64,000 bases of DNA from Latrodectus hesperus (lineage: Eukaryota > Arthropoda > Arachnida > Araneae > Theridiidae), in NCBI GenBank assembly GCA_037975125.1, contig CM075857.1:95040214-95104213 (forward strand), given 5' to 3'. The translations under genes were made by a program, and so were the position numbers. Position 1 is the first letter of the stretch, and each line of letters begins with the position of its first letter. The notes under the pieces are model-generated. The model saw only the letters and a program-made list of their open reading frames with translations, was not told where the DNA came from and made no database searches. Shown here in pieces: positions 59,208 to 64,000 of this stretch.

Positions 59208-59443
59208 ATTCAGTGGCACGACAGCCCCGTGAGTCCAAGTCTTAAAGTGCTCATCTATGACTGCTTTCGCTTTCGTTCAGTATCCCGACGGCCCTGAGTA
59301 CCAAGCATATGTCCCGGTTTGGTGGTCAGCCTAACACGAAACTCCTAGTGCTTAGTACCCAAGCATGCTTGGTACTCAATTTTATCTACCCACTGAAGGG
59401 GTGAAAGGCTGAGTTAACAATCACGACGCCACAGGGCTTCCTA
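59208..59443 (-). mobile_element. tRNA-derived SINE, family D (copy 5), promoter lost
   Basis: Body as in other D copies (tggtggtcagcctaacacga, acccaagcatgcttggtact, ccactgaaggggtgaaaggc), but about 60 bp of the tRNA head including the B box is missing: gagttaacaatcacgacgcc joins directly to the end cacagggcttc. It carries a small extra segment (ctttcgctttcgttcagt) near 59265. Confidence 0.82.
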
Positions 59444-59444
59444 A

Positions 59445-60150
59445 CTTTTTTGAACAAAATACCAATCAGGACTTTTATGTAGCAACGACATGAAAGTTCT
59501 TTGGAACCATTATGCTATAATCCCGTCGATGAGCATGTTCAAACGCATTTGCTGTAAATAACCTTAAAGAGCTACCACATTACTACTTTGTCAGCATAAC
59601 ATTATCAGCCTTATGTTGTTGCAAATTATACTGTGATAGTCTTGAAGATGATAACGCATTAAGGCATATGATAATATCCTCACTGATACTTGTCGTCACT
59701 GTATATAACTCCAATTAAAACATCCATGGGTCAACTTCACCAAGGGCTATTAGTGACATTTCCAACAGCAGGGACAAAACAAGTTATGTCATCATAATTT
59801 TGTCTCACTCTTACAGAAACCTTTACATAAGGCATCGGAACTTCTTTGTAAGGTGAAATTAAGAAAAGAAACAAGAAGTTGTGAAGAGCGTTTGACATAC
59901 TTAATACCACAGAGCATTTATGAATATTCTCGAATGAGTGATTAAGACCAGAAGTACGCTGAGCCCTAATGGCTCGTCTTACGTACATTCCAATGGAAAA
60001 ACATTTAAAAATAAGGACATTCTATATAGAAAATGTACCATAATCTTCAACTGCTTAATGTTGTTGTTAATCCTAAAAACATTCATTACTTTTTTTAGGA
60101 AATTCACAAAAACTTTGTAATAATCAATCAATGACCTTAAAAACTCTTAT
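59445..60150. other. Intergenic stretch, first part of the diffuse repeat
   Basis: 59445-59725 continues the diffuse repeat described above. The rest has small frames without motifs on both strands. Confidence 0.4.
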
Positions 60151-60151
60151 T

Positions 60152-60690
60152 TTACTTTATAAGTTTAATTGTATTCATCGTCATCAGCATTGGCCACGAC
60201 AGCCCTTTGTAAGCCTTGGCCTTCTTCAAAAGTCTCTGCCATTCCACCCCTTTTCTAGAAATCGACCACCAGTTCTTGACTTTAAGTATGTTGAAGTCTT
60301 CTTCCAGGCAGTCCTTCCATCTTTTTTTGGGTCTTCCTCTTGGTCTACTACAGAAAGGGGTGGTGTTGAAGACCTTTATTGGTGTTCTCTCTGTACTCAT
60401 TCTCATGAGGTGGCCTACCCATCTCATTCTAGATAGTTTTATTGATTGAATGATGTCTTCTTCTCCATAGATTTTGTACAGTTCAAATTTATACCTTTTT
60501 CGCCAGGTGTTATTTTCCAGGACAGCACCAAAAATAGTTCTTAGGACCTTTCTCTCAAAAATCGCCAATGTGTTCTCTTCCTTCATCGTCAAGGTCCATG
60601 TCTCTGAGGCGTAGGTTAGAACTGGTTTAATCAATGTCTTGTATAACATTGTTTTTGTCCTTCTGCTGATTAGGTGAGATTTCAAAAGAG
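60152..60690 (-). mobile_element. LINE ORF2 C-terminal fragment, RTE-like (best preserved)
   Basis: An uninterrupted minus frame of 177 codons (60685-60152) has, in order, TMLYKTLIKPVLTYASETWT, AIFERKVLRTIFGAVLENNT, YKIYGEEDIIQ, LSRMRWVGHLMRM, RPRGRPKKRWKDCLEEDF and LLKKAKAYKGLSW. This is the post-catalytic C-terminal region of RTE-like endonuclease-reverse transcriptases. The endonuclease and the catalytic YADD part of RT are absent, so it cannot be active. The last codons read into a (GAT)-like tail. Intactness suggests a younger insertion than its relatives in this window. Confidence 0.85.
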
Positions 60691-60699
60691 GTGTTTAAT

Positions 60700-61910
60700 T
60701 ATATTATATGTCAATATTATATATAATGTCATGCATTGCCTAGTTACTTCCTTGTCTTGGTGCATTGTCATTACGATGCATTATTAAAGAATTAGATTTT
60801 CAAAAGTAAATTTTATTATAAGAGGAACAATTTTATCATGTTTCAAGGATGTGAAGATTAACCGTGATATCTGTAACACCTCTGGTCTGTAAGAGAGCTC
60901 AACCAAAAAAGACTCGAGAAAACTCAAAAGGTACCTTAGAAGGGTACAGCATACTGGTCACTCATTCGTTGAGAATAGGGGAGCGAGATGACGTCATTGG
61001 TCAACCAGAAATTCCTTAATCGTATTTGGTAATGTTCCTAATGCCATTTACATTTTGAATTCCGAAAGAGGGCTGGTATAGCTCATACATTTGTTAAAAT
61101 GGGTTATATATGCAATAAAAAAGTACTAAGTACAGGATACGAAAAAGAAATATATATTATAATGGCATTATCATTTAGATTTAAGACCATCAGAAAGAAC
61201 GAAAATAGAGAAACTACTATGCAATAAGTTATTGTGTTCATTAAAAAAAATAGTAAATATGAATAATAATAATAACTTGATCTTTATTTAATATCAGGAG
61301 CTAAATGTTTTAAGCATTTAACATGTTACCATATAAGTGATAAAATTACAGAATATTACAGTAAATTTATTTAAATATAAATATGATTTTTATTCATATT
61401 GTCTTACTTACCTCGATATTTTTCAGCCTTCTTTCGATCATATAAAAAAAACTATGAAGTATATTGACTAAAATCGTTATAAAAATCGTTTTTATTTCAT
61501 TTTTGATCGATATTGTCTTCGAGCTTTTATCTTATTTCAATCTATTTTTCTAATTTTTATTTTTTTTCCCTTTTACATTTATTTTGATCAATATTCCCTT
61601 TAAAGCACTTTTCTCGTTCATGTTTTATAGTCAAATTTCTTTCAGACTGCATTTTTTTTATTTGACGCATTTTGAGATATTTTTCTAATCATTTCTCGTT
61701 TTACTGACAATATTTTATGAAAAACTTTCGAACACATCTTTTTTTTTTGTATTTAATATAGCTTGAACATTTTTTTACAAGCACTTCACTAAATTTTTGT
61801 TTAAACATTGTTTTTATTTCATTTTATTTTCTGTCAATAAAGTGAATTAGTAAATTTTCCCTTCAAGCCACTTCTCTTAAATTATTTTGGTAAACAAAGT
61901 AAGTGCCCCA
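60700..61910. other. Intergenic stretch
   Basis: 60880-61080 is less AT-rich and includes the CRE/CCAAT pair. 61100-61910 is AT-rich and then T-rich, with no frames or repeat matches. Confidence 0.4.
60989..61000. promoter_or_regulatory. CRE palindrome joined to inverted CCAAT box
   Basis: TGACGTCA (60989-60996) overlaps ATTGG (60996-61000). This spacing of CRE and CCAAT is common in core promoters, but no TATA, initiator or downstream gene is visible. It may be chance. Confidence 0.2.
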
Positions 61911-61924
61911 ATTAATTAGTTGTT

Positions 61925-62188
61925 TGCCGCCCTACTTGTCTAGTGGTCAGCGTGCCTGACTGCGGATAGATAGGTCCTGGGTTCGAATCCCGGTTCGGGC
62001 ATGGATGTACTTTCTCTCTCTATGTCCTTTCCTTGTATGAATGGGTTGTGAATGGTTACCTACCCTATAAACGGGTCCCTATGGCATGTGTGTACTTTGG
62101 AAATCGGACTCCACACCTAAAATGGTTCAGTTGGAAAAGTGGAGCAGCACACCCCATATTTCCAGCCTAGCTGGTACTCGACAACAGC
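61925..62188 (+). mobile_element. tRNA-derived SINE, family B1 (copy 4)
   Basis: gccgccctacttgtctagtg head, B box gggttcgaatcccggttc and centre ccctataaacgggtccct, with the B1 tail gttcagttggaaaagtgg. About 20 bp of the CT-rich segment is missing (ctatgtcctttcc). Duplication aattagttgttt lies at 61913-61924 and about 62192-62203. Confidence 0.9.
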
Positions 62189-62204
62189 AAAAATTAGTTG
62201 TTTA

Positions 62205-62975
62205 AGCCATAAAAAATTCCCTCCATATGCATACACAAGCACACATATCTAAGGACATTTACATTTCCCTGCATGAGTATATACATACTCTTACATAAAT
62301 ATATAATTTAACTCAGAATAATTTATTAATTAACGGGTAAAGTCACAAAATTATCTAAAATCCCGCCATAAGCCATGGTAACAAAGTTAATAACTTTGCT
62401 TGGACCCTCTTAGTGAAAGAAAATCAAACAAGACCGATTCTTCAGTAAAAGGTGTATTACATAGAGCAAAACGGGGTATGTTTTTGGAACTCCAGTATTC
62501 AATCTCCAGTATGATAAAGCGTACTAGAGAAACCAGGAACACACTAGAACAAAAAATATCTTCCTTGTGTTCCTTCACCTCTAGAACCGAAACACTGATT
62601 GGTTGAGCAAATACCAATCACATATTTTCACATTCCTTCAGAAAACCACGATTTTGAGATACTTTGTTATTTCCCTAGTTAAAACTTGCTGTACCAATCC
62701 TTTCACCTACTTTAACCAATCAATTCTCAGTACCCGATCATGAGATAATTTATCTCTTGTACAACACTAGATCAGAAACAAGCATGCTGCCAGTTATTTT
62801 TAATGAGTGAATTAGATAAATAAATAAGGTATTGTGATACCAGATTTCATTAAAAATGTTAATATCATGGCTTCAAGAAGAGCAAATTACTAAAAGAATA
62901 AAAACTCCAAAACTTTTTTTTTTTTTTGCACGACAGTAGACTTGCTATCGTTACGTGTACATAAATTGATATTTT
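62205..62975. other. Intergenic stretch with CCAAT-type words
   Basis: 62340-62760 is moderately GC. It contains an inverted pair tgattggt (62596-62603) and accaatca (62613-62620), and later aaccaatcaattctc (about 62714). Two opposed frames at 62387-62617 lack motifs. 62770-62960 is AT-rich. Confidence 0.35.
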
Positions 62976-62977
62976 CT

Positions 62978-63095
62978 GTTGTTGTTACTTACGATACTTG
63001 GACAAGCAAAGCTTTTTCTGCCTTTGGCTATGCGAATTTAAGTCAGTAGGGTGCGTCTTTCTTTTAACCAGAGCGCCACAAAGGTTAAGGTAAGA
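62978..63095 (-). mobile_element. tRNA-derived SINE, family B2 (copy 4, 3' part only)
   Basis: ctgttgttgttacttacgat, then acttggacaagcaaagcttt and ttggctatgcgaatttaagt match the B2 3' module in reverse; head and centre are absent. Confidence 0.75.
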
Positions 63096-63097
63096 TA

Positions 63098-63362
63098 TGT
63101 TTCTAAACTCCTCTCATAGATGGCACCACTAGATTCACTTCCTCAATTTTGACATTGATCTGAAGGTGGGGGGAGAATTTTCTCCAGATCATTGCACCCA
63201 TGATAATTGCTCGATGACCGACCACAGGCTTTCGATTCCACAAATTTAATGAGCACGTATATATCACGTACTAGGTTGGTTTTTGGTGGCATTGGGAATT
63301 GAACCTCACCCCCCCCCCAGGACGGAAAGCCGATGCCCTAACCACTAGGCTACTACGGCCCT
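63098..63362 (-). mobile_element. tRNA-derived SINE-like repeat, family H
   Basis: The minus-strand head is gggccgtagtagcctagtgg, then ttagggcatcggc, a G run, and a B box aggttcaattccc (complement at 63296-63308). The body includes ggtcggtcatcgagc (minus). Only one copy lies in the window, so the family assignment rests on the tRNA-like head. The 9-C run at 63310-63319 interrupts the head. Confidence 0.55.
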
Positions 63363-64000
63363 TGATATTTTTTCTTTAGTCAAATAATGTTAGCTTAAAT
63401 TTCCTTAAATAAGAATATTTAATTAAATATGACTAAAAAACACAATGAAAATTTCTTAACAAATATTTTACAATATCAAAGTGTTATGATTTGTTTGATA
63501 GTTTTATGGAAGAATATAACGGTTTCCATTGTAGTCAACTTGTTAAATATTACTTCATCGATTCTATAGGAAAAGACATTTTAATACGAATGCACTTTCA
63601 TAATCTTTCTGAAAATCTCTGAAAAAGTTATAAAAACTAAATCACATATTTTTCAAGTCGTATTACATTATTCAAGTCGCTTATGTTTATAAAATCAAAA
63701 CTATTTGGATCTATGTAGTAATTGTAAAAGTAAGGTACAAAACAGATGTATAATTATTATGGATAGTACTTTATTAAACATTATTATTATTTTTAGCATC
63801 AAAAGTTAAATAATATTTTGCAAGTAATAACTATAAATTGTGAAATATACGATTATACCAAAATAAGGTAATGAATTTGAAAATATCAAAATAATCCGGA
63901 AATTATTATTTATACTTAAAATTTCAAAAGCCTTTTTTAAGCACTGAACATATTCACACAAAATCATAGACACATATTAACATAAGCTCAAACCAATTTA
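63363..64000. other. AT-rich intergenic stretch, nothing recognised
   Basis: Low-complexity A/T to the window edge. No repeat match or frame. Confidence 0.45.

Noticed and set aside
62387..62617. Opposed frames of 76 and 68 codons
   Set aside because: No motif, both strands open, no splice or promoter support beyond CCAAT-like words.

Overview
This is eukaryotic, very AT-rich, repeat-laden genomic DNA with no gene I can name. There are no bacterial features (no operons, ribosome binding sites or CRISPR). It holds long (TA)n runs, several families of tRNA-derived SINEs with target-site duplications, and truncated non-LTR retrotransposons (LINEs). Remains of mariner/IS630-type and possibly hAT DNA transposons are also present. 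The mix suggests an arthropod, perhaps a chelicerate such as a spider; that is a guess from repeat style, not a match to a known genome. The window is probably intergenic or inside a very large intron.

Layout: 1-589 is a tandem array of a 66-bp unit that is open in frame. 1666-2619 is a palindromic, rearranged mariner-type element. 4858-6106 holds two LINE 3' ends in opposite orientation. 6.1-19 kb is AT-rich sequence with scattered SINEs and GC-richer single-copy islands. 18.96-19.24 kb is a 280-bp (TA)n block. 19.7-20.9 kb is a SINE cluster with one SINE inserted in another. 21-27 kb mixes microsatellites, SINEs, islands and a LINE tail next to a (GATA)n run. 28.29-28.77 kb is a 98-bp tandem repeat. 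28.8-35.8 kb is an AT desert poor in SINEs. 35.9-38.5 kb and 41-43.7 kb are dense in LINE and SINE copies. 48.06-49.03 kb looks like a decayed minisatellite. 53.0-55.75 kb is a nested cluster of broken LINEs and SINEs. 56.1-57.0 kb is the most exon-like unique island. 57.1-59.7 kb holds diffuse ancient repeats cut by a LINE and a SINE. 60.15-60.69 kb is the best-preserved LINE coding fragment.

For cross-reference I name the SINE families locally A, B1, B2, C, D, E, F, G and H. A, B and C share the junction between a tRNA-like B box and a 'gggcatggatgt' body. A and B also share a central 'cctataaacgggt' block. B1 and B2 share head and centre but have unrelated 3' ends. The LINE fragments fall into two groups. 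One resembles the 'endonuclease-reverse transcriptase' (RTE-like) C-terminus. The other resembles the Jockey/I/R1-type RNase H plus Cys-rich C-terminus. None is complete, so nothing here looks able to move by itself. All calls come from reading the sequence; no database search was run.
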